From positions 62,001 through 126,000 of the forward strand of contig NZ_JAULSA010000005.1 in assembly GCF_030518235.1 (NCBI RefSeq): a DNA stretch of 64,000 bases, read 5' to 3'. The translations under genes and the position numbers were made by a program. This DNA is from Saccharibacillus sp. CPCC 101409. Lineage in GTDB: Bacteria > Bacillota > Bacilli > Paenibacillales > Paenibacillaceae. Positions 45,579-54,554 of the stretch are shown piece after piece. The notes under the pieces were generated by a model that saw nothing but the letters and a program-made list of their open reading frames with translations, was not told the origin of the DNA and did not search any database. Numbering within the stretch: position 1 is the stretch's first letter; each line of letters begins with the position of its first letter.

Positions 45579-46249
45579 TGCGCACCTCCGTTATCGACTG
45601 CCGGTTCCGCTGTTTCCTCCTTCGCGGAAGGTTGAGTATCGGCCGCTGTGTCGTCTGCCGCAGCCGCTGCTTGCGTACTGCTCTGCGCCGCCGTTTTCTC
45701 TTCGACCGCACCTGCCGATTCCGCTGTTTCCGTCGATTTGCCGGAGTCCGTTTTGGCCGTATCGGCCGCTGCGGCTGTTTGGCTGATCGAAGCTGCGGAC
45801 GCGGTTGCGCCCGCCGAAGCCGGTTCCACCATAGTGATATCCGAAGTTGCGACCAGATAATCGCCTACCGCCGCGTACATTTTGCCGTCTTTCTGAAGAA
45901 CGGAAGATACATTCCCGGTCAGGTAATTGCTTGTATCGCCGTCGTACCAGGTGATTTTCTGACCGATCAGCTGCGAAGCGGTTCCCATCGAGCTGTTCAT
46001 CTGAGTCAATTGGGCCGACATGTTCATCAACTGTTCCAGCGAGGAGAACTGCGCCATTTGCGCCGTGAACTGCGAATTGTCCATCGGAGACAGCGGATCC
46101 TGGTTTTTAAGCTGGGCGACCAGAATGGTCAGAAACTGTTCTTTGCCCATCGTAGACGATTCGGTGCTGCTTTTTGCCGCCGCTTTTTGCACGTTTTGAG
46201 TCGAGTAGTTCGGCCATATATTCGATGTCGAAACGCTTTCGTTTGCCAT
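45575..46249 (-). CDS. flgD: Flagellar hook assembly (capping) protein FlgD
   Basis: Scaffold that caps the growing hook. 224 residues; the N-terminal export/cap segment has QFLTILVAQLKNQDPLSPMD and NSQFTAQMAQFSSLEQLMNM, followed by the small conserved region LIGQKITWYD. After residue about 140 comes an 80-residue Ala/Ser/Thr/Glu-rich low-complexity tail that is not typical of FlgD, and the usual tudor/Fn3-like C-terminal domains are reduced or absent. ATG at 46249; overlaps the next gene. Confidence 0.93.
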   Translation of the reverse strand: MANESVSTSNIWPNYSTQNVQKAAAKSSTESSTMGKEQFLTILVAQLKNQDPLSPMDNSQFTAQMAQFSSLEQLMNMSAQLTQMNSSMGTASQLIGQKITWYDGDTSNYLTGNVSSVLQKDGKMYAAVGDYLVATSDITMVEPASAGATASAASISQTAAAADTAKTDSGKSTETAESAGAVEEKTAAQSSTQAAAAADDTAADTQPSAKEETAEPAVDNGGAQ

Positions 46250-46271
46250 ATTCCCGACCTCCTTTCTTCAT

Positions 46272-47699
46272 TTAAGCTTCCGCGATAAACGAGCTTCCGG
46301 ATTGAGCCGCCGCTTTTTGACGAATCCATTGACTCAATTCTTCGCCGAGTTCCGCCGTAAGCAGCGCGTCGTCATTGGACTCTTCTCTTGCCCGCGACCG
46401 TTTCCCCTGCTGCTGTCCGCTGCCGGCTTGACCGCCGTTTTGGAACATTTGCGATTGAAGCTGCGAGTTCTGGCTGACTTCCAGCTTCTCGACCGTCAAT
46501 CCCTGTCCTTGAAGCGTTCCTCTGAGCTGCGACATCTGTTGTTCGAGCATATCTTTGGCTGCCGCATGTTCGGTTACGAACTGTGCGACCAGCTGTCCGC
46601 CGTGCATCGTAATGCGGATATCGACTTTACCCAGATGATCCGGCGTCAGCGAGATCTTTGCTTCCGTGAAGCCCTGCTTCTGCAAAATCTCCAGCTTGTC
46701 TACCACGAGGTTTTGCACTTCCTGCGCGAATTTATGCACCGGTACCGCTTCCGCCGCTTTGGCCGGAGCTGCGCTTCCCGCTCGAAGAGCGAGTTCGCCC
46801 GCCGTTACAATGGGCTGTGGACGAATATCGTCAGGTACCGGATCAGATGCCCGATCGCCATCGCGGTTCGTATCCGAACCGGACTGTTTACCGCCCGATT
46901 CAGCGGTTTTGGCTGCCGCGATACTCGATCCCGCCGCAGTTTCGCTTTGAGCGGTTGCCGCGCCGCGGGCCGAGGCCGTTTCGCCTTTGACCGTGCCTTT
47001 TTCATCCTGCTGCGTTTGAACGATCAGCGCCGGGTTCTGCTCGGTATTCTGTTTTACGACCGAAGAAGTCTGAACGCCGGTTTGCTGCACGCCTTCTTCC
47101 GTTGTTTGTTCAAGCGCCATCAGCATCTGCTGAGCCTGAACTTTCATACCGCTGCCGGTATCGGCCGACTTTTGCAGTTGAATCAATTGCGATACGGTAT
47201 CCTGCAGCGCGAACTTCAACGTAGCCGGATTGGAGGCCAGTGCTTCGATTGCCGGAGTTTCCGCCGTCTGCTCCTGTCCCGCCGCTTCGCCGCCGTCTTC
47301 CTGCGCGGATCCGCCGCTCAACAAAGCCTGCGCCTGCTGAATCCAGCTTTGCAGCATGGAAGCCAACTGCGGGTTTTCGGCAAGCGCGTCGTCCAGCGAA
47401 TCGAACTGTTTGAGCAGCTCGTCCAGTTTGGCGTCCAGTTGTTCCGTTTCGGCAGGAGCCGCGCTGTCGTCGGTTGTTTGCTCCGCCGCCGCGACCAGCT
47501 GCTGCAAAGCGCTCAAAAGAGGATTGGCCGGTACGGAAGCCGCTCCCGCCTCGCCTTCGGTTTGAACGGCCGGAGCCGCGCCCATCAGCTGCTGCAAAGA
47601 TTGACCGAAGATTGCCGTCGCTCCGCCTGCCGCCACGACCGCCCCTTTACCTGCCGGAGCCGCGCCGCTTGCCATCATGCCTTGAATAACCATTCCCAT
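46272..47699 (-). CDS. fliK: Flagellar hook-length control protein FliK
   Basis: Secreted ruler that measures the hook and switches FlhB specificity. 475 residues: a long low-complexity Ala/Gln/Glu-rich N-terminal part and the conserved C-terminal domain (about 335-420) with AKISLTPDHLGKVDIRITMH and MSQLRGTLQGQGLTVEKLEV. ATG at 47699 with GGAGGTG upstream; a second in-frame ATG two codons later is an alternative. Confidence 0.93.
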   Translation of the reverse strand: MGMVIQGMMASGAAPAGKGAVVAAGGATAIFGQSLQQLMGAAPAVQTEGEAGAASVPANPLLSALQQLVAAAEQTTDDSAAPAETEQLDAKLDELLKQFDSLDDALAENPQLASMLQSWIQQAQALLSGGSAQEDGGEAAGQEQTAETPAIEALASNPATLKFALQDTVSQLIQLQKSADTGSGMKVQAQQMLMALEQTTEEGVQQTGVQTSSVVKQNTEQNPALIVQTQQDEKGTVKGETASARGAATAQSETAAGSSIAAAKTAESGGKQSGSDTNRDGDRASDPVPDDIRPQPIVTAGELALRAGSAAPAKAAEAVPVHKFAQEVQNLVVDKLEILQKQGFTEAKISLTPDHLGKVDIRITMHGGQLVAQFVTEHAAAKDMLEQQMSQLRGTLQGQGLTVEKLEVSQNSQLQSQMFQNGGQAGSGQQQGKRSRAREESNDDALLTAELGEELSQWIRQKAAAQSGSSFIAEA

Positions 47700-47729
47700 T
47701 CTTTATGTTTCACCTCCTTTCAAGTAAGT

Positions 47730-48704
47730 TCAGCTGCCGATCAGCTTATTCGCCAGCACCGCTGTCGCGGCGCTGTCCGAACTTGCCATCTGCGACAAAA
47801 TGTTTGAGCGGGTCGAATCGTCGACCGATTTCAGAATCGTCAGCACTTTTGCCTGGTTGGTCGTTGCCATCTGCAGCAGCAGCGCCGCCGCGTTGGAAGC
47901 ATCCATCGACGAGAACGTTTGGCTGAGCTGATCCTGATTAAGCGAATTGCCGGTGGAAAGCGAAGTCGTTTGGGAAGACGAACTCGCAGTGGCTGTAGCG
48001 GCCGCTCCGGCTTTGTCGGCCGCCGCTTCAAGCGCCGCCGCCGATTTCGCGTTTTTGATCATCAGCGATACGTTGGCCGCCCGATCCGCCGTCATCTTTT
48101 GCAGGATCGACGATTTCTGGTCGTTGCCCATCGCATTCAGAACCATCGCGATTTGCTCGTCCGTCATCGTCTCAAGAATAGGAGCCGCTTTGCTTGCGCT
48201 CATGCTTCCATAGGTTTGAGCCAATTGTTTGACCTGTTTGCTAGGTCCTTCCTCGGCCGCTTTCTTCTCCGCGTCGTCCGCGGCGGCGGTTGCGGCCGCC
48301 GTCTGGTCGGTTTTGGCTTTCTCCAGCTCTTTTTTGAGACTGTCGGCCTGCGTCTGCGCATCGGTCTGGGATTTCTGGGCCGTTTTGAGTTCGGTATTTT
48401 TTTGCGCCAGCTGCGTTTTCAACTCTTTGATCGTGGCGTCCGCGCTTTTGCTTTGCTCTTCTTTTTTCCGCTCCGCCTGCTGCGCCGGCGTATAAGTGGG
48501 TTTCGGAAGCAGCGAACCGACGACCGGTATTTTATTGGCGGTCTCCAGCACATTGTTTCGCGTCCCCGGATTGAGCAGGGTCAGCAGCACGCCGACCAGC
48601 ACCACCGTGAACAGGATCGGCGCCGCGAACAACAGGATCCTGCCCGTTTTGCTGCCCGATTCTTCTTCCAAATTCATCTCGATATCGGCCTGGGCTTTTG
48701 CCAC
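47730..48704 (-). CDS. MotE-like flagellar chaperone (YlxF, MgtE_N-type)
   Basis: 324 residues: one membrane helix (about 23-45), a coiled coil (about 75-135), and MgtE N-domain-like repeats (YGSMSASKAAPILETMTDEQ and FSSMDASNAAALLLQMATTN), the pattern of the MotE/YlxF family encoded between fliJ and fliK. MotE helps MotC stability in rhizobia; the Bacillota role is unclear. Start GTG at 48704, nine bases after AGGAGG. Confidence 0.85.
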   Translation of the reverse strand: MAKAQADIEMNLEEESGSKTGRILLFAAPILFTVVLVGVLLTLLNPGTRNNVLETANKIPVVGSLLPKPTYTPAQQAERKKEEQSKSADATIKELKTQLAQKNTELKTAQKSQTDAQTQADSLKKELEKAKTDQTAAATAAADDAEKKAAEEGPSKQVKQLAQTYGSMSASKAAPILETMTDEQIAMVLNAMGNDQKSSILQKMTADRAANVSLMIKNAKSAAALEAAADKAGAAATATASSSSQTTSLSTGNSLNQDQLSQTFSSMDASNAAALLLQMATTNQAKVLTILKSVDDSTRSNILSQMASSDSAATAVLANKLIGS

Positions 48705-48737
48705 GCGCTTTGGCCTCCTTTCTTTCTCGAATCCCGC

Positions 48738-49187
48738 TTACTGGACGCGGGAAGCCGCGTAGCGAACCGTGGCCATTTCGTCGAGTTCGCCTTGTTCGCG
48801 CTGCAGTTCTTCTTTTTGGAATCCTTCCAGCGCTTTGCCGCGCGCCTGCAGCCATACTTTTTCATCCAGCATTTTTGTCGTCAAATGCTCTTTCTTTTCT
48901 TCGACTTTTACCTGCGCCGTTTGAATATCCTGACGCTTTTTCAAAATGCATTGGTCGATATATTGAATGTAGTCCTGCATTTGCTGGAGCTGGGAAGCTG
49001 AAACCGCATTTACCGTTTGGTCCTGAATGGAATCGACTGCGGCATCTTTGCTGGAAAACAGCTGTCCCAGCGTCTGCTCTTCCGCCTGCAGAACGCCAAG
49101 CGCCGAGGAAAGGTGCATTTCGGCATGATTTTTCTCGCTTGTTTTCAGATCCACAACTTTTTGAAATGCATAGTTGAATTTCAACAT
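48738..49187 (-). CDS. fliJ: Flagellar export protein FliJ
   Basis: Coiled-coil stalk of the export ATPase that contacts FlhA. 149 residues, almost wholly helical, beginning MLKFNYAFQKVVDLKTSEKN. ATG at 49187, 8 nt after fliI, with only a weak AGGGA site, consistent with coupling to fliI translation. Confidence 0.93.
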   Translation of the reverse strand: MLKFNYAFQKVVDLKTSEKNHAEMHLSSALGVLQAEEQTLGQLFSSKDAAVDSIQDQTVNAVSASQLQQMQDYIQYIDQCILKKRQDIQTAQVKVEEKKEHLTTKMLDEKVWLQARGKALEGFQKEELQREQGELDEMATVRYAASRVQ

Positions 49188-49195
49188 TCCCTATG

Positions 49196-50515
49196 TCAGC
49201 TCCTCGCAAATTCTTGAATTAAACGTTCTATCGTTTCGTTCAGCGTCGTCTTCTCGTCGACTTTCTGTTTGGTGAAGTCCCAAATGCGCTGAATGTTCTC
49301 GATCGCTTCGTCGATCTCGGGGCTCGATCCCCGCTGATAAGCGCCGATATTAATCAGGTCTTCCGATTCTTTGTAAACCGAAAGCAGCCGCTTCAAGTTG
49401 TTGGCCGCATCCGTCTGAATCTCGGGCGAAATATCTTTCATGACCCGGCTGATGCTCGCCAGTACGTCGATCGCCGGGAAGTGACCCCGGTTCGCGATAC
49501 CACGGTTCAGGACAATGTGCCCGTCCAGGATGCCGCGGACCGTATCGGCGATCGGCTCGTTCATATCGTCGCCGTCGACGAGTACCGTGTAGAAAGCGGT
49601 GATCGAACCGTTCGGCCCCGTACCCGCACGCTCCAGCAGCTTCGGCATGCTGGCGAACACCGAAGGCGTGTACCCTCTCATCGCCGGCGGTTCGCCGACC
49701 GCCAGGCCGACTTCGCGCTGCGCCATCGCGTACCGGGTAACCGAGTCCATCATCATCATGACGTTCATTCCCCGGTCGCGGTAGTACTCGGCGATGCTGG
49801 TGGCGATCAGCGCCCCCTTAATCCGCACCAGCGCGGGCTGGTCGGAGGTGGCGACGATCACGACCGAGCGTGCAAGACCTTCGGGACCAAGATCGCGTTC
49901 GATGAAGTCCAGTACTTCGCGGCCCCGTTCGCCGATCAGCGCGATAACGTTGATATCCGCCGATGTGTTTCTGGCGATCATGCCCATCAGCGTGCTCTTG
50001 CCGACGCCCGAGCCGGCAAAGATGCCGACGCGCTGTCCTTTGCCGATCGTCAGCAGACCGTCGATCGCTCTGACGCCTACGCTGATCGGATCGTGTACGC
50101 GGGGCCGCTGCAGCGGATTGCTCGGCGTGTTGAAGGTTGAAGCGTGGGCCATCCTGGCCGGAAGCATCGAACCGTCGAGCGGGCGTCCCAGCCCGTCGAG
50201 CACTTTGCCGAGCAGTTCCGATCCGACCTGTACGGTCAGCGGTTTGCCTGTGCCGACGACATCGCAGCCGGGTCCGATCGACTGCAGTTCGCCCAGCGGC
50301 ATCAGCAGGACTTTGTTGTCCCGGAAGCCGACGACTTCGGCCTGCAGCGGAGGAGCGGTCTTGGTTGGGTAGATGTAGCAGACTTCGCCGATACTTGCAT
50401 CCGGCCCTTCCGACTCGATCATCAGCCCGACCACCTGAGTGACCTTGCCGTTTACTCGAATCGGATCGATCTGCCTGAGCTGATCCAGGTACTTGTCGAC
50501 CCGAATTTCTTTCAC
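49196..50515 (-). CDS. fliI: Flagellum-specific export ATPase FliI
   Basis: Hexameric F1-beta-like ATPase that unfolds and feeds export substrates. 439 residues; Walker A GSGVGKS at 168-174, Walker B region around VIALIGERGREVLDFIERDL, and SVTRYAMAQREVGLAVGEPP are clear. Start GTG at 50515, eight bases after GGAGG. A 167-nt spacer with repeat copy A separates it from fliH, unusual since the two genes normally abut. Confidence 0.97.
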   Translation of the reverse strand: MKEIRVDKYLDQLRQIDPIRVNGKVTQVVGLMIESEGPDASIGEVCYIYPTKTAPPLQAEVVGFRDNKVLLMPLGELQSIGPGCDVVGTGKPLTVQVGSELLGKVLDGLGRPLDGSMLPARMAHASTFNTPSNPLQRPRVHDPISVGVRAIDGLLTIGKGQRVGIFAGSGVGKSTLMGMIARNTSADINVIALIGERGREVLDFIERDLGPEGLARSVVIVATSDQPALVRIKGALIATSIAEYYRDRGMNVMMMMDSVTRYAMAQREVGLAVGEPPAMRGYTPSVFASMPKLLERAGTGPNGSITAFYTVLVDGDDMNEPIADTVRGILDGHIVLNRGIANRGHFPAIDVLASISRVMKDISPEIQTDAANNLKRLLSVYKESEDLINIGAYQRGSSPEIDEAIENIQRIWDFTKQKVDEKTTLNETIERLIQEFARS

Positions 50516-50577
50516 CGCCGCCGCCTCCTTTTCTCTTGCTGCTCTTTACATTTATTATTCTACACGGTTATAAAAAA

Positions 50578-50665
50578 ACCACTAAGGCTAAAAAGTGCTA
50601 TTTCTCAATTAAAAAAACACCAGGCAGCCTACCAAAATTCCTATTGGAATCCTGGAGGACTAGGA
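50578..50665 (-). repeat. Structured repeat copy A, upstream of fliI
   Basis: Related to copy B (45121-45209). Plus-strand sense blocks: AGGCTAAAAAGTGCTATT at 50585-50602, TTCCTATTGG at 50638-50647 and GGACTAGGA at 50657-50665. Distances between blocks are 53 and 19 bases here against 52 and 21 in copy B. As transcribed, TCCTA...TAGGA can pair around TCCT-CC-AGGA, CCAGG pairs with CCTGG, and ATTCC-AATA-GGAAT is a hairpin; T-rich runs (seven T each) flank the 18-mer complement. Confidence 0.7.
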
Positions 50666-50682
50666 GCTGCGTGCGGTGTGTA

Positions 50683-51504
50683 TCAACTGCCCGGCATATC
50701 GTCGTGCAGCGCCAGTCGAAGCAGCTCGCGTTTGATCTCGGCCAGCTGGGTATCGATTCTTGCGTCCACGCTTCCGAAGTTGGAACGGATTACGCAGCCG
50801 CGGTCTTTGACGGTCGCATCGGGCAGGATTTGAAGTTCGGCCTGGGAGTCGATTGACATGGCAAGCTCTTCGCGCGCCGAGTTGACCAGAGCGTACTGGG
50901 AAGGGGCTATGCAGAGCGCGATCGTTCCCTGCTCGCGTTTTCTCGCCAGCGTTTTGCGAATCAGTTCAAGCGCCAGCGCTTCGTCTTCGGCCAGCTTGCG
51001 GTCGACGATCTTCTCGGCGATGGCCAAGCTGAGGTCGACCAGAAACGGCTCGGCTTCCTGGATAATGTCTTCTTTCGACCGGGTCGCTTCTTGAATCAAA
51101 GTTCCCGCTTCTTCGGCGGTCTGCTCGATCTTCACAGCAAGCTCGGCTTCGGCTTGAATCCGACCTTCTTCGTACCCTTCGCGAAATCCCTGAGATTTGA
51201 CCGCTTCAACCAGATTCTCGTCTTGTTCTCGCCGTTCCTGCCACCACAGTTCGATCTGCTGCTGAGCTTCCTCCAGCATGCGTTCCGCCTGATCGGCCGC
51301 TTCGCGGATTTGCAGGTCGGCGAACTCTGCGGCATCTTTAATCATTTCGTCTTTAAGCTGCACGGTCTGCTGATCGACCGAAGGGACCCGGAATTCTTCT
51401 TCGGATTCCGCTTCCCCTCTCTGCGCCGCGTAATGGCGGTGAAGGTTCAGCTTTACGAATTCTTCTTTCGGTACGTACTGCGAAGATTTAATGAGATTAG
51501 ACAA
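50683..51504 (-). CDS. fliH: Flagellar export regulator FliH
   Basis: Peripheral stalk that binds and restrains FliI. 273 residues: N-terminal variable part, a long helix/coiled coil (about 50-150) including EGYEEGRIQAEAEL, and a V-ATPase E-like C-terminal domain. Start TTG at 51504 overlaps the fliG stop by 8 nt, with GGAGGAG upstream. Confidence 0.92.
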   Translation of the reverse strand: MSNLIKSSQYVPKEEFVKLNLHRHYAAQRGEAESEEEFRVPSVDQQTVQLKDEMIKDAAEFADLQIREAADQAERMLEEAQQQIELWWQERREQDENLVEAVKSQGFREGYEEGRIQAEAELAVKIEQTAEEAGTLIQEATRSKEDIIQEAEPFLVDLSLAIAEKIVDRKLAEDEALALELIRKTLARKREQGTIALCIAPSQYALVNSAREELAMSIDSQAELQILPDATVKDRGCVIRSNFGSVDARIDTQLAEIKRELLRLALHDDMPGS

Positions 51505-52513
51505 TGATATCGTCTCCTCCGCCGCGGGCGATTATGATTTCACCCGCTTCTTCCAGCTTGCGGATGATCGTTACGATGCGGGTTTGCGCTTCTTCTACGT
51601 CGCGCAGCCGCACGGGACCCATAAACTCCATTTCTTCGCGGAACGTTTCGGCCATCCGTTTCGACATATTCTTGAATACGACTTCGCGCACTTCCTCGCT
51701 GGCCACTTTGAGCGCCAACTGCAGGTCCGCGTTCTCCAGATCGCGGATAATACGCTGAATGGAACGATCGTCGATATTGACGATATCTTCGAACACAAAC
51801 ATTCTTTTCTTGATTTCTTCCGCCAGTTCCGGGTCCTGAATTTCCAGCGAATCCAGGATGGTGCGTTCCGTACCGCGGTCGACCCCGTTCAGGATCGACA
51901 CGATCGATTCGATGCCGCCCGCCGTCGCAAAATCCTGGGTGACGGTCGAAGAGAGTTTCTGTTCCAGCACCCGTTCGACCTGGGCGATGACCTCCGGCGA
52001 AGTGCTGTCCATCATGGCAATTCTGCGCGCCACCTCGGCCTGCTTGTCCTGCGGAAGAGAGGAAAGAATAGTCGAAGCCTGTTCGAACTGGAGATAAGAA
52101 AGAACCAGAGCGATCGTCTGCGGATTCTCGTTCTGGATAAAGTTAAGGATTTGACCCGGGTCGGCTTTGCGCGCAAAGTCGAACGGCCGGACTTGAAGGG
52201 TTGCCGTCAGGCGGTTGATCACTTCAAGCGCTTTTTGTTCGCCGAGCGCTTTCTGCAAAATCTCTTTGGCGTAATTGATCCCGCCCTGCGAAATATATTC
52301 CTGCGCCAGGCAAATTTGATGAAATTCGGCCAGCACGGTATCTTTTTCGGAGCTGTCCACTTTGCGTACGTTTGCGATTTCCAGCGTCAGCTGCTCGATT
52401 TCTTCATCTCTTAGATGTTTGAAGATCTGTGCCGATACTTCCGGTCCGAGCGAGATCAGCAGGATTGCGGCTTTTTGTCTTCCGCTTAAAGATTGCGCGC
52501 TTGCTTTGGCCAC
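51497..52513 (-). CDS. fliG: Flagellar motor switch protein FliG
   Basis: Rotor protein that interacts with the stator. 338 residues; the three-domain pattern is visible, with SGRQKAAILLISLGPEVSAQ at the N-terminus, the EHPQ-like segment NENPQTIALVLSYL in the middle and the torque helix region EEMEFMGPVRLRDVEEAQTR near the C-terminus. Start GTG at 52513 behind AGGAG. Confidence 0.97.
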   Translation of the reverse strand: MAKASAQSLSGRQKAAILLISLGPEVSAQIFKHLRDEEIEQLTLEIANVRKVDSSEKDTVLAEFHQICLAQEYISQGGINYAKEILQKALGEQKALEVINRLTATLQVRPFDFARKADPGQILNFIQNENPQTIALVLSYLQFEQASTILSSLPQDKQAEVARRIAMMDSTSPEVIAQVERVLEQKLSSTVTQDFATAGGIESIVSILNGVDRGTERTILDSLEIQDPELAEEIKKRMFVFEDIVNIDDRSIQRIIRDLENADLQLALKVASEEVREVVFKNMSKRMAETFREEMEFMGPVRLRDVEEAQTRIVTIIRKLEEAGEIIIARGGGDDIIV

Positions 52514-52525
52514 ACTTGTTCACTC

Positions 52526-54109
52526 CTATTCATCGGCTAGCCATGTGCGCAGCAAGTTGACGAATTCATCCGGTTTCTTCTTGGCCAGCGATTCGAGCTG
52601 TTTCCGCATCTGACTTTCTCCACTAACGGTATCCAGATTGATCGACGGCATTTCCGCCGCAATCGGCAGCGCCATTTCTTCAAGCAGTTCGTCTTCTCTC
52701 GCATTTCTTCTCCGGCGCAGGATAACGAATACCAGAGCCGCCACGATCAGGACCGCCGCTGCGATAATGCCCCAGAGCAGCGTTCTCGATATTCCGGTAT
52801 CCGCCGCTGCTGTCGCTGCCGCAGGCGTCGAAGAGATGATCGACACTTTTGCCAGAAGCTGCGTTTGGTTGTATGTCGTACCGGAATCGGCAAGGGAAGC
52901 CCCGATAATATTAGCCAGAATGGTTTTAATATTGCCTTCAACATTTTCATCGACGGTAGTAGCTCCGTCAGCCGGTTCAATCGCAACGTTAATGGTTAAA
53001 TCCTTCACGATATATGGGCTTTGCACGATTTGTTTCGTAATCTGGTTAACTTGATAGTTGACGATCTTGTTGGAACTTTCGGAGCTGGTTTGTCCCGAGG
53101 TCGTATCTCCGGGATACGTCGGCACGGATTCGGTACCCGTTCCGGCTACCCCGCTGCTTGGATCGGCCGCTCCCGTATAACTCTCCTGAACGTCCTGAAC
53201 GCTGATCTCGATCCCCTTCATATTATCCGCATCGACCGGCGTATACGTATTTTCCGTCGCGTTCACCTGATCGAAGTTCAGCTTCGAAGCAACCAGAACG
53301 TTGACTTTGTCGGCCCCTACGATACTCCCCAGAAACATCTTGACACTCTTCTCGATCCCGCTCTCGTAATTGCGCTGAATCGCCAGGTTGTCCTGAATCG
53401 CGCTTCCTACTCCGCCTCCCGCTCCGGAATTGGAAGCGTAAAGCGTATTGTTGTCGCTTGTAATCGAAATGTTCTCTATAGGCAGGTTGGGAACCGAAGT
53501 CTTAATGAGGTTGAAATACCCGTCGATCACGTCCTGGCTCGGGCGGAATCCCGGCTTGAACGTCATCACGACCGAGGCGGAAGCCTGGTCCTGGTCTTCC
53601 GAAGCGGCGAACAAACTTTCTTTTGGCAGATTCACCAGGACCTTCGCGGATTTGACTCCGTTCATCAACTGCAGCAGCGAAGCGATCTCGCCGTTGAGCG
53701 CGCTGTTGTATTTGACGTTGAATTCGCTGTCGGTCATGCCGAGCGGCGAACTGGTCGTGCCGAACATCTTGTTGAAGCCGATCGAGCCGTTCTGGATGAT
53801 GCCCTGCGAAGCGACGTCTACGCGAACGCGGGAAGCATTCGTGCTCGGCACGGAGAGACTCGTTCCGTCTTCGCTTAATTTATAAGGAATACCGGCCGAA
53901 TCGAGGTACGTCATCGCCGCCGCCGCATCTTCGCTGTTCAAATCCTGGAAAGCGACTTCGTATTCCGTCTTGGAGAACTGCATGGTCAGAATAACGACCG
54001 TCAGCAGTGTAATGACGACGGTCGAGATCAGAAGGCCTTTCTGAGTTTTACTCAGCCGATTCCAGTACCCCAAGATCGAATCCTTTATTCGGGTCAGTCT
54101 TTCGTTCAC
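52526..54109 (-). CDS. fliF: Flagellar MS-ring protein FliF
   Basis: Forms the MS ring in the membrane. 527 residues: N-terminal membrane helix (about 25-45), ring-building motifs in the periplasmic part (including FMTFKPGFRPSQDVID-like VVMTFKPGFRPSQDVIDGYF and VNVLVASKLNFDQVN), a C-terminal membrane helix (about 450-472) and a cytoplasmic FliG-binding tail ending FVNLLRTWLADE. Start GTG at 54109. Confidence 0.97.
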   Translation of the reverse strand: MNERLTRIKDSILGYWNRLSKTQKGLLISTVVITLLTVVILTMQFSKTEYEVAFQDLNSEDAAAAMTYLDSAGIPYKLSEDGTSLSVPSTNASRVRVDVASQGIIQNGSIGFNKMFGTTSSPLGMTDSEFNVKYNSALNGEIASLLQLMNGVKSAKVLVNLPKESLFAASEDQDQASASVVMTFKPGFRPSQDVIDGYFNLIKTSVPNLPIENISITSDNNTLYASNSGAGGGVGSAIQDNLAIQRNYESGIEKSVKMFLGSIVGADKVNVLVASKLNFDQVNATENTYTPVDADNMKGIEISVQDVQESYTGAADPSSGVAGTGTESVPTYPGDTTSGQTSSESSNKIVNYQVNQITKQIVQSPYIVKDLTINVAIEPADGATTVDENVEGNIKTILANIIGASLADSGTTYNQTQLLAKVSIISSTPAAATAAADTGISRTLLWGIIAAAVLIVAALVFVILRRRRNAREDELLEEMALPIAAEMPSINLDTVSGESQMRKQLESLAKKKPDEFVNLLRTWLADE

Positions 54110-54166
54110 ATTTTCACCCCGTTACGCAGCAGTATGCTTGGTCCGCTTTATGCAGCGGCCTGTTCC

Positions 54167-54478
54167 TTACAGTTGGGTACGCATGATTTCTTGGTAAGCT
54201 TCGATCACTTTGTTCCGCACCTGGGAAGTGAGCTGCAGACCGAGCAGCGCTTGTTCGGAAGTGATCATGACCTGATCGACGTCGGCCTGGCCGACCATGA
54301 ATTTTTTGCCGGTTGCGTCTGCCGTTTTTTCCATGTCGCCGACCTGCTTCAGCGCATCCTGCAAATAAGCGCCGAAGTTCTCCATCGTTTCCTGCGGAGT
54401 CGCGGAAGCTTTGTCCTGCATGCCGGATACGGTACGGTTGGCTACCTGCACGGGATTGAACATATGGTTTTGAATCAT
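54167..54478 (-). CDS. fliE: Flagellar hook-basal body protein FliE
   Basis: Connects the MS ring to the rod. 103 residues; the C-terminal family segment TSEQALLGLQLTSQVRNKVI then EAYQEIMRTQL is clear. ATG at 54478 behind AGGAAG; between flgC and fliF. Confidence 0.95.
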   Translation of the reverse strand: MIQNHMFNPVQVANRTVSGMQDKASATPQETMENFGAYLQDALKQVGDMEKTADATGKKFMVGQADVDQVMITSEQALLGLQLTSQVRNKVIEAYQEIMRTQL

Positions 54479-54554
54479 TCGAGATCTTCCTTTCTGGTCC
54501 GGTCCGCTTCAAGCGGCCGAGATTGAAGTAATGGGAACCTGTTTCGGCCGAAGA

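Noticed and set aside
50585-50602. TAGCACTTTTTAGCC inside the repeat as a sigma-54 promoter
   Set aside because: The -24 and -12 dinucleotides would be one base too close and the first G of the -24 pair is A; the same 18-mer occurs in both copies as part of a larger structure.
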